DNA of 64,000 bases from Rosellinia necatrix (GCA_021209875.1 JAGYVD010000002.1:3472001-3536000); one strand, 5' to 3'. Counted from the first letter of the stretch, positions 39,479-50,338 are shown. Made by a program: numbers and translations. The notes: generated by a model not told the origin, from the letters alone.

Positions 39479-40880
39479 TTAACGTCTAGTCTAGGTGATC
39501 TACCTGTCCAGTGCCTCAGCGGTATCTACTTACTACTAGTAGCGATTTACTATGTAATGTACCTAGGTACATACTGAGTTCAAACCACCGACACAAAATG
39601 TAAAAAGTCCCCTCGTCCCCTACCACCCCCCCCCCGGATGCCGGCCTGGGGCACACCAAGCCAGCTGAAATATCATTCACATTACGACAGTGGCTAGCTG
39701 CTCCAACTCTCCATCCGTCTTCCCCGCCACGGTGTACCCGTGGGCCTATCTAGAATCTCCATGGCTTGTTGGCAGGTATTACTAATACGGAATGCCAGCT
39801 CTCAACGCCACTCGACAGAACTCGGGTATGGCTAGCATTCTGCCCATTCGTGACGGGGTTCGCGACCTCGGAGTGTGCCTATTGGCAGTCCGGCGCAAGA
39901 CTGGTGAGGCATGCTTCGACCGACGGTTTCTGTCTGTTACAAACACCAGATGCTACCTCGCGGCAATAGCCCGTCCATCGTTCGGGCAAGCTGTAACTGG
40001 TTGGGTTGGCGGGAAATACCGTACAAACCCCTCATGGTGTGTTGCGTGTTATGTGCACCTCTGATTTTCTTTTCTACGGCTACTGACGCGGGGGCTGGGT
40101 CGAGACCGGCAATGAGCAGAATGAGGCGCCCGGGTATCGCGAAAGCTCGGCTGTGTGGCCGTAAATAATGTAAAGCATGGCTTGATCAAAGCGGTGGCAG
40201 CACCTTAACGCCACGGGTGGTAATATGTAATTAGCGAAACATCACGATTTATATCACGGTTGGGACGAGGTAGGCGAGGTTTGCATTTCATACATGATGG
40301 CCGGATACAACGCTGTGGAAAATCTAGCCCATTTGGTAATTATTATAAGTCATCTGTACTACAACACGGCATCAGGGGTAAGTAATCCTGAGACTGCGCC
40401 TGTTGAAGACATTACATGGGCTGCATTCATACAAGTAGTGTCTCGCTACTAATTGTTTTACCTAACATCACACCCTGTAATCTGATGACATGATAGGTGA
40501 TTTGTAGATGGATGATAGTAGAATATCTCACAAACCATTTCAGCTTGTAGTGATGAAGTTATTGTCAGGCAAGTTAGGGTGGGAGGCAGGGGTTTGGAAA
40601 TATAACTGCTGCGCATGAAATTCCATATGAGGCCCCAGAAGATATCAACCCCTCTTCTAAAACGATCTATCGGATGCGGTCATCCAGATACTACGCATAT
40701 GCCTGATGTATTCGTTGGCTACGCCAAACCAATCCGACTTGCAGGTAGCCAATATTCACAGGTTTCAGCTCAAACGGAGCATTAAATAGGTATGTGGAAG
40801 AGGGCGTGGTGACATCCGGCTAGTGTGGCTCGAGTCGATGGAGGGCCGTTGTCTATATCAACCATGATCGCTCGGAGGGG

Positions 40881-40887
40881 TATATAA
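40881..40887 (+). promoter_or_regulatory. TATA box of the lectin gene
   Basis: GGGGTATATAAGG, a textbook TATA element 112 bp before the start codon, followed by a C/A-rich leader (CACCACCAGGAACAC). Suggests a strong, regulated promoter (inference). Confidence 0.65.
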
Positions 40888-40992
40888 GGATAGCACGCTG
40901 CCAAACATTGAGCTACCCAGACACCACCAGGAACACTACAACTAGTATCACCACCAGCGCTACCTGAGGACTATACCATACAAAAAATCACC

Positions 40993-41703
40993 ATGTCTTA
41001 CTCTGCTGACTCTCTGAACGGCGCTACGGTGAACTTCCTGAACTATGGAACCGGCACTGCCCTTGATCTGACTGCCGGTGAGAAACCTGGCGATCATATG
41101 AATAGACCTTCGGCTTAACGCTCACTATTAGGGAACCCGGCGAATGGCACCCCCCTTATTGGTTATCAGTTCCATGGTGGTGCCAACCAGCAGTGGAGAC
41201 TCGAGAGAGCAGACGATAGCCCTGTATGGCCGAGCTGGAAGATTCGTAGTGTCCAAACTGGCAGTATGGATTCTCTTCCCTTGGCGCAGCCCACCGCATT
41301 TCCTCGCTAACCGGCTCTGATTAAAAGCATATCTCGACCTCGCCGGCGGAGGCTCCGCCAATGGTACCCAGGTCCAGGGCTGGCAAGGCGCGGCCACTAA
41401 TAACCAGCTCTGGCGCCTGGTCTCAGCCGATCCTTCCGGCCGAGTTGTCATGTAAGAGATACCTAAACAGGCGAGAACGTGCCTGCTCATCAAAACTGCC
41501 TAGGATCCAAAATGTCGGTACTGCGACTTACGTTGATCTATACAATGGTAACCCTGCCAACTTGTGAGTCTGCCCCAGTGTGGGTTTATGGCTACGTCGA
41601 TATATTGTTAACTTTATCCGACAGGACGAAGATCACAGGTTGGGCCGGCAAGGTTGAAGACAAGAACCCTCATCAGCTCTGGCGAGTCCAGTTCGTGAAC
41701 TAG
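40993..41703 (+). CDS. Ricin-B-type (R-type) beta-trefoil lectin, single domain
   Basis: Five exons: 40,993-41,077, 41,132-41,263, 41,328-41,451, 41,504-41,563 and 41,625-41,703; introns of 54, 64, 52 and 61 nt; 159 residues. The product is one carbohydrate-binding beta-trefoil. Its three subdomains are visible: each has an LDL-type strand (TALDLTAG, TYLDLAGG, TYVDLYNG) followed by a QxW turn (NQQWRL, NQLWRL, HQLWRV). No signal peptide, so cytosolic like other small fungal R-type lectins, which often serve in defence against nematodes or insects or as storage proteins (family knowledge). There is no ricin A-chain or other enzymatic domain. Four introns in under 500 coding bases is dense; introns 2 and 3 fall just before the second and third repeats. 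Sugar specificity cannot be told from sequence. Confidence 0.9.
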
Positions 41704-43138
41704 GTCCGACAGTAAAATGGATAGCTTGCTACAGATATAAGGGTAGCGCTCATAATTGTTGGACGATTGGTGTAGAAGCTTCTAGGACTAGAGACTTTAG
41801 GATCTGATAATAGAATCCCTCATACTGGCCAGAAGTGGCATTGCCAAGGGGGCGGTGATTTCCACGTGATCCTTCTCTTATGAAACATGGACAAGCTTAT
41901 CGATCTAAGTAGTTATTGCAAGCTTCATGCCATATTAAGTTAACTGTAAAAATGGAAAAGACTGACATATTTAATTATGCTCAGAACTTATTGACTGGGA
42001 TCATTACTCTTTATTATGAGAGACAGAGTGGTTAACAACAGCTTGTTAGTCCTAGATGGTATCCAAAGGCGCTAGGCTGTTTCTACCCTCTACATCAACT
42101 CACTTGTGGTTATCGAGATGCACACTTGAGTCATCTCAGCCGGTAAGACGAATTTGTTCATCTTTGGGCTCCTTCAAAACCCTTGACCTAAGTCGGTTGC
42201 CAATTTGATAATTGAGAAAAATGTATTGTCGCATAACTGCCACAGTTCGTACTGCTGGTAGTTCCAGAAATAACTTATGTTATTGCACAAGGAGAGAAGG
42301 TTCCTCACTTGGTCAGTCGCCAGCTACTCGCTCCTTTTATATATCGTATTCTGGCCCGTGCCCTAGTGGAGTCCTTAGGTCAAGACTAGTTCCGTGACAA
42401 TAACAAACAGAAAAAAAGGTTTCTGGTGTAAGAAGGTAACCCACTCATATGGGGTACGCCATAATGCACGAAAGCGAACTAAGTAGTCCCGGAATTTATG
42501 CTCATAATATTCATGAGAATGGTAAGTGTGAGTTGAATAGCTCGACCTGTCCTGATCTCCTTTTATCACCCCTGGCCCCACTACCAGATGCTCTTTGGGG
42601 GATGCTAGTTTCAATTAAACTTTTGAACAAAGCCGTCGGTTAGAATTTCAACACCACTGTCTCCCTGTTTACGCAACCGCCCTATATTTTATTATACGTC
42701 AATGCTCAATGGATATATGTTGTGTATATAAATCTCTATAGTCTCTATAGGAGCCTTATGTCTAATTTACGATTCATATGATGAGGTGTAGTATCTTGCA
42801 TGGTCCGCATCTTAGTTTGTGTATTATGCAGTGACGTTTAATAATACAATTTTCTACGTTCTCATAAGGGCTATTACAACTATCACACTTGCGAATGAAG
42901 CTAGCGAATTATTAATCATAAGTTGAATGATCTGATCAAGGCAATAATAGTAAAATTCAACGGAATAAAACAACTGCAGAATAGAAGGTGATAATATACA
43001 TGAATGATAAAGTCTCCCGAACATCTAATTCAACCCAACTTGCCCCTTATACACCCACTTGTCACGGAACTAAACCCTAGGGCCGGAGATTTAGTTTCCG
43101 CGACACCCTTGGATGAAATTATATTACAATACTCCCAT
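41704..43138. other. Intergenic between convergent lectin and lysozyme-like genes
   Basis: 1.4 kb of somewhat AT-rich but not RIP-decayed DNA between two genes that end toward each other. No gene, RNA or repeat recognised. Confidence 0.6.
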
Positions 43139-43876
43139 TCAGCATGTAGAGGAGGCAAGAGTCCAACCATGAGCGCGGTTGGCAACGTCGCTAGCGTAGC
43201 AAGTAGTGCTGGTGAAGCCGTTCTCCAAGTGAGCGTAGTCGACAGAACCGCTATTGTAAAGACGGGCGGCAGCGTAGTAAGCGGCAGGCTGATAGCTTCC
43301 ATAGTGGGCAACTGTTTTGACAAGTAGCTGCTTGAGACCCTCGCCAGAGGAAGTACCGGCGGTTCCATCTCTGATCATTTGTACAATCCGAGACTTGGGG
43401 CATGGGTTGACCCCAGCGCAAGTACCGGAACCATTGTGCGATTGCATCAGGCCAGGGTTGACGACGCCGTTGTTGGTGGTCGGCACGCGGACGCAGCCCT
43501 TGCTTTCTTGCATTACAATAAGCAGGATAAAGCGGCTCTTGACCCCGGTTTCGGATGCAACCTGGGTAATAGCGCTTTTGAGATTGTTGATCTCGGCGGC
43601 TGAGTTATCAGCGCCCCAGTTGTTCCAGCCACAAGACTTCTGAATTAAGGGCAAGTTGACTTTCCAAAGGTCTTCGAACTCGCCCCAGTCCGAGGTAACT
43701 GGCCAACCCGCCTTGGCACTGCCATCGCCAGTGTATTTGCGGTAAAAGTCGCTGAGACCGCGCTGCTGAATAGTGACAGGTTCTTGCGTAGCTAGGCCGC
43801 GCTGGTCGATATTGGCAGGTGCTGCGGTGGCTAAGCTGGCAATAGCAGCAAAAGCGAGGATGATATTCTGGAACAT
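43139..43876 (-). CDS. Secreted lysozyme-like (transglycosylase-fold) protein
   Basis: Intronless, 245 residues. A signal peptide (MFQNIILAFAAIASLATAAP) is followed by a short propeptide-like stretch with a duplicated QRGL (25-28, 38-41), then a globular domain. The segment FILLIVMQESKGCVRV, with Glu124, then NPGLMQSHNGSGTC, resembles the catalytic-Glu and GLMQ motifs of the lysozyme-like/soluble lytic transglycosylase superfamily, which cleaves peptidoglycan. Six cysteines (82, 128, 153, 159, 226, 245) suggest disulfides, as expected for a secreted enzyme. The frame is open 35 codons further upstream, but this ATG directly precedes the signal peptide. A TATAAAT lies about 175 bp upstream. 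Likely an antibacterial secreted enzyme (inference); activity is untested and the family label rests on motifs recognised by eye. Confidence 0.85.
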   Translation of the reverse strand: MFQNIILAFAAIASLATAAPANIDQRGLATQEPVTIQQRGLSDFYRKYTGDGSAKAGWPVTSDWGEFEDLWKVNLPLIQKSCGWNNWGADNSAAEINNLKSAITQVASETGVKSRFILLIVMQESKGCVRVPTTNNGVVNPGLMQSHNGSGTCAGVNPCPKSRIVQMIRDGTAGTSSGEGLKQLLVKTVAHYGSYQPAAYYAAARLYNSGSVDYAHLENGFTSTTCYASDVANRAHGWTLASSTC

Positions 43877-44046
43877 TTTGAAATAATGGTTGAGAAGAAG
43901 GCGGTTTCGTAGGAGAATTCGTAAAATTGAAGAAGATCTTGTCAAAGAAAGTCGAGAAGGGAAGTCGTAAGGATTGACCAAAGCTATGCTGATTGATGCT
44001 GGATGCTTGGGCTAGAATCACGACAACGAAGGGTAGCCAACCTCAG

Positions 44047-44054
44047 ATTTATAC
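44047..44054 (-). promoter_or_regulatory. Candidate TATA box, lysozyme-like gene
   Basis: GTATAAAT on the minus strand, about 175 bp upstream of the start codon. Motif and position only. Confidence 0.4.
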
Positions 44055-45662
44055 ATGTTCTAACACCTCGCGAACTGAGGCGACGCTGAAAAAGACTTGA
44101 AAGATCTATGGATTGGCAGGATCTCTCGTGATCGCTGCGGCCGACTGGCGCCCCGTCCTTCATCTTCCTTCCAAATATCTTCAATGCCACGACATTCTAC
44201 TAAGAACGTAGTTAAATTCGGCAACGACCTTCCTACACAGGCGGGGACGTTACGCGAGGGCGAAGACAGTGCTATGAAAGACCGAACAGCCAGCCAGTTT
44301 GGTGAAATGAAGTGTTAGCGATGAGGTAACGTGACATAAGTGAGGCGCGTAGTGACGCATGCCCCCCCAAATGGGGACAGGGGCTGAGGATTATACAGCA
44401 GCATGGCTATTCTCAGGCACGTCGCCATATACATAGATTGCGGGTGTAATTGCCGTCTGGGGGCGTTGCAGCTGATCTTGAATGCCGCTTCTCTGGGGAG
44501 GTGCTAAGTCGAATGTTTTGGATAGAAGTGAGGTTTGGAGATGAGATGCCTAAAAAGGAAACAAACCCCTACAGGGGTTGTGGGTGGCGGATATGGTGTT
44601 GATGGAGGATTATCCGCATTGGGACGCTGTAGCCGTGAATAGAATATACGCCGTATCATGATCAGCCGACCACGCCAGACAACGCCGGGATTTTGCGGCG
44701 AAGGCTCAAGTGTTATGGGCGGAAGGAAAACAGTTACGTGGATGAGATCTCTTGACCCAATTTCCCCTGTAAATGCATCAACAAACAGCACAGAAGGAGA
44801 TTACTCCGTACTGGAATGTGGGCTATAAAGCAGGAAACAGTCTTCCGTGCGGCATTCGCTTAGGCAGATCTGAGGGCTTTGCACTGTCTTAGTGTTAAAA
44901 ATAACAATCCGTGCACCGGGATGAGAAATTCTATGTATATTCTGACAACCAACATGAAGCTAGCTTGCTTCCTGGGTTAATATCTGTATTAATCTCTGTT
45001 GTGAACGATCACCAAGGGTTACTAGGAACCACGATAAGAGTATAGATATAGTAGTGGAGATTCATTTTGCAAAACACACCTTTACGTATGGAGCGAATTC
45101 AGTACGTGGTTGCAATGATATAAGCTTATATAATAGGCCAAGACGAGCTGATGCATGTATATATAAGTACAGAACAGGTAAGCTATACCTTGGTATTCCA
45201 CTAATCGGCTATGAATTTTTTATTGTCTATAGTGACAATCCTCGAATGCTGTAATTACATGGAATACTTATTTAACATGATGTAACTACTGAGATCAACA
45301 GATATCTATCTTTCTAATATTGGCCCAGGATGTTGATGTTGCTGGGAGGAGGCATAGAACCGGTGGGCGTGGCTCGGAGTAAGATCGGGAGGCGACTCTT
45401 TCTTGTCCCAACCGGGTGCCCGAGAGCGTTGAGGCTCTGCAAGCAAAGCATAGCGGCACGGGAGCGGCCGATGCAGGAGGGCGATAGAACTAGCGATAGT
45501 GAGACCACGCACCGCCACAATGAGATGACTGTCAGATGTACAGGTCACGAGGCGTGGTAGCAGATTTCCTACGGCGTATATGTGTCAGGTGCAACTATGA
45601 CATTGCTTGCGCCCGCTCGACACCTAGGGTGGTTCTAGTACTGGAATTAGGTGTATATAAGG

Positions 45663-45693
45663 ACCTTCAAGACCCCTCTAGGTCTTGAAAGGT
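45663..45693. other. Hairpin / inverted repeat
   Basis: ACCTTCAAGACC pairs with GGTCTTGAAAGGT (one bulge) around a CCTCTA loop. It sits just downstream of a TATATAAGG. Could be an LTR leader or an intrinsic structure; no homologue found in the window. Confidence 0.5.
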
Positions 45694-45783
45694 TCAGGAA
45701 TCTAATGTTTACCCTATTAAGCCCTAAATACCGCCTACTGCCTAGAACTACAACTGACATTTTAGAGGTATTAATATAGGTTT

Positions 45784-46075
45784 TGCCACGATGAAGTGGA
45801 TAGCCTTGGCATAAGGCTGGTGATCGCAGCCCAAGTGCTGTAGTAAGGCCTGTGGCTAAATTGGTGGCTGTTGGTGTAAGCGGTCAGGCCTGTATAAGCC
45901 CGGCTTATTTCACCTGCCTAATTATAAGGCAGGAAAAATATAATCTTTTTATAAGCTATATATATAAGCTGGTTAATTTAATTATATTTTATATTTTAAG
46001 TTAATTAAAAGGTTATATTTATAAGTTAATATTTATTAATTTATATAAATTATTTAGGTTTAATTTTATTGTTTC
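45784..46075 (-). repeat. Left LTR of the older element, at the block boundary
   Basis: Matches the reverse complement of 58,560-58,880: GATGAAGTGGATAGCCTTGG, AAGTGCTGTAGTAAGG, TAAGCGGTCAGGC, ATTATAAGGCAGGAAAAATA, TATATATAAGCTGG. The outer ~170 bp are richer in G/C than any other copy; from about 45,960 inward the copy becomes AT-rich. Homology fades near 46,075. Confidence 0.85.
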
Positions 46076-46103
46076 TGTTGTACTAGTCATAAATAAGAAG
46101 TCA

Positions 46104-46215
46104 AGTGACATAGTCAGAAAGAGGGGCTCCTTAACTAACTTGTTAGATAAGGATTGTATAGCTTATCAAAGGTAACTAGCCTAAGGCTTCTTGGCCCCTG
46201 CAGGACTAGAAGTGT
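46104..46215 (+). repeat. Islet, copy of the 48,629 insertion
   Basis: TGACATAGTCAGAAAGAGGG, GCTCCTTAACTAAC, AGATAAGGATTGTATAG, AACTAGCCTAAGGCTTCTTG and CCTGCAGGACTAGAAG parallel 48,629-48,755 in the same order. Differences are mainly C-to-T and G-to-A. The preceding AATAAGAAGTCAAG also occurs at 47,269-47,282. Confidence 0.75.
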
Positions 46216-47309
46216 TAAATAAATTGGCTTATTTTTTTAGCTTGTTTAAACGCTTTTTTTAAGTTATGTTTAAAGTTTTAAAGTTAAAAGCTTAGCTTAT
46301 TTAAATAATTATTATAAAAAAAGTTTTAAATAGTTTTTTAAAACTTTTAGTTTTATATAATTTTTTATTTTTAATAAAAATAATAACATTAATTATAAAT
46401 ATAATTTAAACTGTTTTAATAGTTTTTATTTAATTTATATATTTTTTATAATTATTATTTTTTAATTTTTTTATAGTTATATAATATTTATAAATAATAT
46501 ATATTATTTTTTATATTTTAATTAAAGTTTTTAATATTAACAAACATTATAACTTTTTATTATATATATATATATATTTATTTTATATATTTGTTTATAT
46601 TTATGTTTTAATAAGTTATTTTATTTATTTTTAAAAACTGTTTATAAGCTTTTTTAACAGCTAGCTTAAAAGCTGTTTTTTATTGTTATATATAATAACT
46701 TATATTTTTTAATAATATTTTTATTAATAATAATATAATATTTATATTTTTAATTAATTAAAACTTTTAAAATTATTTTTTTATAAATATATTAATTATA
46801 AAAACAAAGTATTTATAAACTGTTTAATAATAATTATTTTTTTCAAGTTAATATTAATTTTTAAAAACGTTTTTTTTAGAAGTTATTTATTTTTAATTTT
46901 TTTATTATATATATTTAATATATTTTCTTATTTTTATATTATTGATATTAATATTTAACCTGTTTATTAGCTTTATAAAACATAACTTAATAAAATAGCC
47001 TGGTGTTTTATATTATAAGCAGTTTTTTTATATTTTTTTATAGCGCTTTTTTTTTTTATAATTTAAGCAGCTTAAGCTCTGCTTAAAAAGTTTTATTAAA
47101 TAATAAGTTTAAAAAAAACTATTTTAATTATTTTAATATTTTTTTTTAAATCTACTGCTAAAACTTTATAAATTATATTATATTTATGTTTATTTTAACC
47201 GCTGTTTTTAATATAATAGTTTAATGGTTTTTTTAATTTGTTTATTATTGTTGCACCAGTTACAAATAAGAAGTCAAGGCTTCAGCAATAAGTGTTGTAT
47301 TGTATAAAA

Positions 47310-47493
47310 ATCTACAGATAAAAAAGGAAAGAGTAAGTGGGAGGAATTAGCCCACTAGAATTCTGGCTAAGTGCAGGTGTGTGGGGTGGGTCCAGTCCGT
47401 GCGAGCCACAGCGGGTCTGTGCGTGCCAGTTGGCAACAGGTGCACGGATACTGGTCCGTGCCATATGCATTGGCCAACCAGTTATCTGTGACT
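47310..47493 (+). repeat. Dispersed repeat, less mutated partner of 6,420-6,793
   Basis: Contains GAATTAGCCCACTAGAATTC, TGGCTAAGTGCAGGTGTG, ACTGGTCCGTGCCA and CCAGTTATCTGTGACT. A third, partial copy (AACTAAGTGCAAGTATATAA, AGTAGGTCAAGTG) is at 60,957-60,990. Used as the reference for the mutation spectrum. Confidence 0.85.
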
Positions 47494-47851
47494 ATTATTT
47501 TTAAAACTTGATTAAAATAATTTTAATAATTATTAAATAATTATATGTTTATAAAAGCTTTTTTAAATTTATTATTTATAGTTTTTAAAAAAAACAGCAA
47601 TTTAGTATTATTTGCTTAGTTTATTTTATTTAATTTTAATAATAACTGTTTAAATTAAAAAAAAACATAAAAAAATACTGATTAGTTTTTTAATAAAATA
47701 TATATAGCTTATAAATAAAAATATATTTTTATTTAGATTATTATAAACAGTTTTAATATATTATAAAAATATTTTTAACTTAATTTTTAGATTAAAGCTG
47801 TTTATAAAATAAAATAATTTAATAATAATTTATATATTATTTTTAAGCTGC

Positions 47852-48057
47852 TGATAGAGTCCCCGAAGGGGCCCATATCAACCGAGCCAACGGCGCGTGT
47901 ATTATTAGATTAGATAAGTTGCACAGGCTACGGCTGGCAACAGGTGGCCCACGGCCACCCCTGCAGGGGTTAATTCTAGACTTACTAGAATTCCCCACCT
48001 AGCAGAGGAATTAATAGAAGCATCTTTCTTTCTACCCTCATACTAATCTTCTTATTA
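47852..48057 (+). repeat. Islet repeat, best-preserved 'GATTAGATAAG' copy
   Basis: Starts TGATAGAGTCCCCGAAGGGG (a hairpin), then GGGCCCATAT, CGGCGCGTGTATTATTAGAT, GATTAGATAAGTTGCACAGG, GGTGGCCCACGGCCACC (hairpin), CCTGCAGGGG, a CTAGACTTACTAGAATTCC dyad, and ends TACTAATCTTCTTATTA. It lies inside the interior of the older element. TG at the start and a possibly mutated CA at the end suggest a solo LTR; the flanks show no clear duplication. Copies at 5,595-5,760 (inverted) and 8,960-9,128. Confidence 0.75.
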
Positions 48058-48628
48058 GTGTTAATATTAATATTATTATTTTTTAAAAAAAAACAGCTAA
48101 ATTTAAAATTATTATTTTTAGTTTTTTTTAAAGCTGTTATTTTTAATTATTATAACTAAGCTTAAACTTGTTTTATTTTATTTTTAATAAAAACATATTT
48201 AAATTAAAAAATAATAGTTTTAATAAAAGCATAAAAATTAAAAAACTTTAAAAATTTTATAAGCTATTATATTAAAAATTAAATTAAAAAAGAAAAAGCT
48301 TATTAAAACGTTTTTTTAGCTTGTATTATTTTAAAAAATTATAATAAAAACTAGGCTTTTCTTTAGTTATATAAAAATTTAATAAAAGAAATATTTATAA
48401 AAATAAAACTATTTATATAAAAATAATGCTATTAATGAAAATATTAAGCTTAATATTAATATTTTTTTAATTTTTTATATTATTAAATAAATATAAACAT
48501 AATAAAAATATTTTTTTAATTTATTTTTTATAAAACAATTTTTTTTTTTGGCTGGTTTTTTAAAAACAACTTTATTATTATAAGCATATTTATTATTAAT
48601 ATAATATAAACGTAATAAAAAAGCTGGA

Positions 48629-48814
48629 TAACACAGTCAGGAAGAGGGGGGCTCCTTATCTAGCTAGCGCAGCTAGCTAGATAAGGATTTGTGTAGATTA
48701 GATAAGGTACTAGCCTAAGGCTTCCGGTCCCGCAGGGACCAGAAGCCCTTCCTTCCAAAATGCTACATCACACTTTTACAGACTTAACCACACTACCCCT
48801 AGTAAACCTTACTA
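48629..48814 (+). mobile_element. Short insertion (186 bp) with near-perfect target duplication
   Basis: TAACACAGTCAGGAAGAGGG to AAACCTTACTA, flanked by CTGGA (48,624-48,628) and CTAGA (48,815-48,819), one G-to-A apart. Its insertion point is confirmed by the matching uninterrupted sequence in the younger element near 52,020. Contains inverted TAGCTAGCGCAGCTAGCTA, AGATTAGATAAGGTA and a hairpin CTTCCGGTCCCGCAGGGACC. Probably a solo LTR with RIP-altered TG/CA ends; 46,104-46,215 preserves the TGACA start. Confidence 0.75.
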
Positions 48815-48956
48815 CTAGACTAGCTAGTTTTTTATTAAAAAAATTTATATTATTAGCTAAAAGCTATAACAGCAGTATAAAAAGTTTTAAAACTTTTTAT
48901 TAAAAAAATTAGCTTTAAAGCTTGTTAAAAAAAATTAAAAACAAAATTAATATATA

Positions 48957-49211
48957 TGTTAGAGTAGGCAAGGGGTGCCAGGCTTGGCACCACCAGTTGC
49001 CCCACTGTAAGATTAGATAAGGTGGCCCAGGCCACCTGGGCTAGCCCGCTTGGGCTAGGCCCACCCACCTACCTGTACTAGTAGGTGGAATTCTAGGACT
49101 GCACCTAGAATTCCACCATCTTCATCAAAAACTACATACAACACCACAATACAGACCAGTATACTGCAAATACAGCTATTTACAGCTTCATACCCCTGAC
49201 GAGACTTATCA
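48957..49211. mobile_element. Solo LTR-like insertion (255 bp), TSD ATATA
   Basis: Begins TGTTAGAGTAGGCAAGGG and ends GACGAGACTTATCA, so has TG...CA ends, flanked by ATATA at 48,952-48,956 and 49,212-49,216. The younger element carries the empty site (near 51,880). GC-normal although both flanks are decayed. Contains AAGATTAGATAAGGTGGCCC and dyads GGCCCAGGCC and GGGCTAGCCCGCTTGGGC. Confidence 0.85.
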
Positions 49212-49349
49212 ATATATAATTAATAAAAAAACTTTGAAAAAATATATAAAGACGGATTAAATTTAAAATTATTAAACTTAAAGTTTAATTTTTTAATATT
49301 ATAAATATTAGCTAATGTTTTATTAATAATATTAATTATTATTAGTGTA

Positions 49350-49560
49350 GCGGTTTTTTTTAAAACAGAGTCGGCAGCAAAAAAAACGGCAACTAAGCCT
49401 GGCTTTTTAACAGCAGCAGCAGCTTAAACAGCGGCAGCTATAACAGTAGCAGAAATACAAAAAAACAAATAAATAAACAAACAGCATAAAAACAGAGCAG
49501 CAGCAGCACTAACAGCAGCAGCAGTAAATATAATAATAATAGCAGCAATAACATAAAAAT
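49350..49560 (+). repeat. CAG-rich segment of the older element (inverted copy at 51,540-51,760)
   Basis: AACAGCAGCAGCAGC-type triplets mixed with AAACAAATAAATAAAC. The reverse complement (CTGCTGCTGC, GTTTATTTATTTG) is in the younger element at 51,540-51,760, confirming that the two elements share this part in opposite orientation. It may derive from a glutamine- or alanine-rich coding or low-complexity part of the element. Confidence 0.75.
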
Positions 49561-50095
49561 ATTTATTTTAAAACAAAGTTAATGTTTTAATTATAATATA
49601 AAAAATTAAAATAACTTTTAAAAATTATTTATAAAAAAAAAAACAGCGGCATAAAAAACTAAATATAACAAATTTTTAATATTATTTATATTAGTTAAAA
49701 CAATTAATTATATCTAAAACTGCCTGCTATAGCATATATTTAATAAAAAATTATTTAAAACTATTAAAAAATAACTGTTAGTTTAAAACTGACGTGTGTT
49801 AAAATATTAACAATTTAAAAATTATATATAAATTAATTAATTAATTTAAAAAAAAAAAAGCTAAGCTATTATTTATTTTAAAAATATTTATACTGCTTTT
49901 ATAAAATTATTTATTAACTAATTATTTTAATAATTACGTTTTTATTATTATTATTAATTATTTTAAATAATAACTTTTATTTAAAAAAAGCTTTTTAATT
50001 ATAAAATTTTTAAAAATAATTTTTAAATTAATTATAAAATTATTATTTATTTTTATATATGAAACTATATAAAATAATTATTAAAATTTATTTTA

Positions 50096-50338
50096 AGTCA
50101 CAGATGCCACACATGCCTACACACCCCTGACTAGGACCCACCTGGAAAGGTCCTTCTGGTTGTGGGCCAAGGCCCACAACACCTATGTACATCACGTGAC
50201 CTAGCATCCGTGCACCTATAAACTAGTACATACCTAATTTCTACCTAGATAGTTTTTTTGGTTCTTTATCTTCTGATCAATATATATATAGGACTTTAAC
50301 TAGGAGCTTTGCCTCTGCAAAAGACACCAATCGTGACA
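50096..50338. mobile_element. Solo LTR-like insertion (243 bp), TSD TTTTA
   Basis: Starts AGTCACAGATGCC and ends CCAATCGTGACA (terminal dyad TGTCAC/GTGACA with one mismatch at the first base), flanked by TTTTA at 50,091-50,095 and 50,339-50,343. GC-normal, with the hairpin GTTGTGGGCCAAGGCCCACAAC, a CACGTGA box and a late TATATATATAGG. The older element's sequence resumes in register on both sides. Confidence 0.8.

Larger units (their letters stand above)
38010..40992. other. Intergenic, scytalone dehydratase to lectin
   Basis: About 3 kb. A 251-codon open frame at 38,588-39,343 is the longest here but resembles no family and has composition typical of chance frames in GC-rich DNA. Contains an AGT microsatellite (39,445-39,478), a C-run at about 39,625 and TACCTAGG motifs near 39,410-39,425 and 39,560. 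The last ~150 bp form the lectin promoter. Confidence 0.55.
43877..45783. other. Intergenic, lysozyme-like gene to repeat block
   Basis: 1.9 kb of normal composition with no convincing gene; open frames near 44.5-44.8 and 45.3-45.5 kb overlap on both strands and match nothing I know. The first 200 bp hold the lysozyme-like promoter. A hairpin (ACCTTCAAGACC ... GGTCTTGAAAGGT) occurs at 45,663-45,693, close after a GTATATAAGG box at 45,653, possibly part of another LTR. Confidence 0.5.

Noticed and set aside
39560..39590. GAGTTCAAACCACC, similar to a tRNA T-loop
   Set aside because: No matching acceptor, D or anticodon arms on either side. No tRNA or rRNA gene was recognised anywhere in the window.
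40993..41703. Ricin-like toxin
   Set aside because: Only the sugar-binding beta-trefoil is present; no ribosome-inactivating A-chain or other catalytic domain, and no signal peptide.
44504..44791. 95-codon minus-strand open frame
   Set aside because: No family resemblance, proline-rich low-information translation, and no supporting splice or promoter context.
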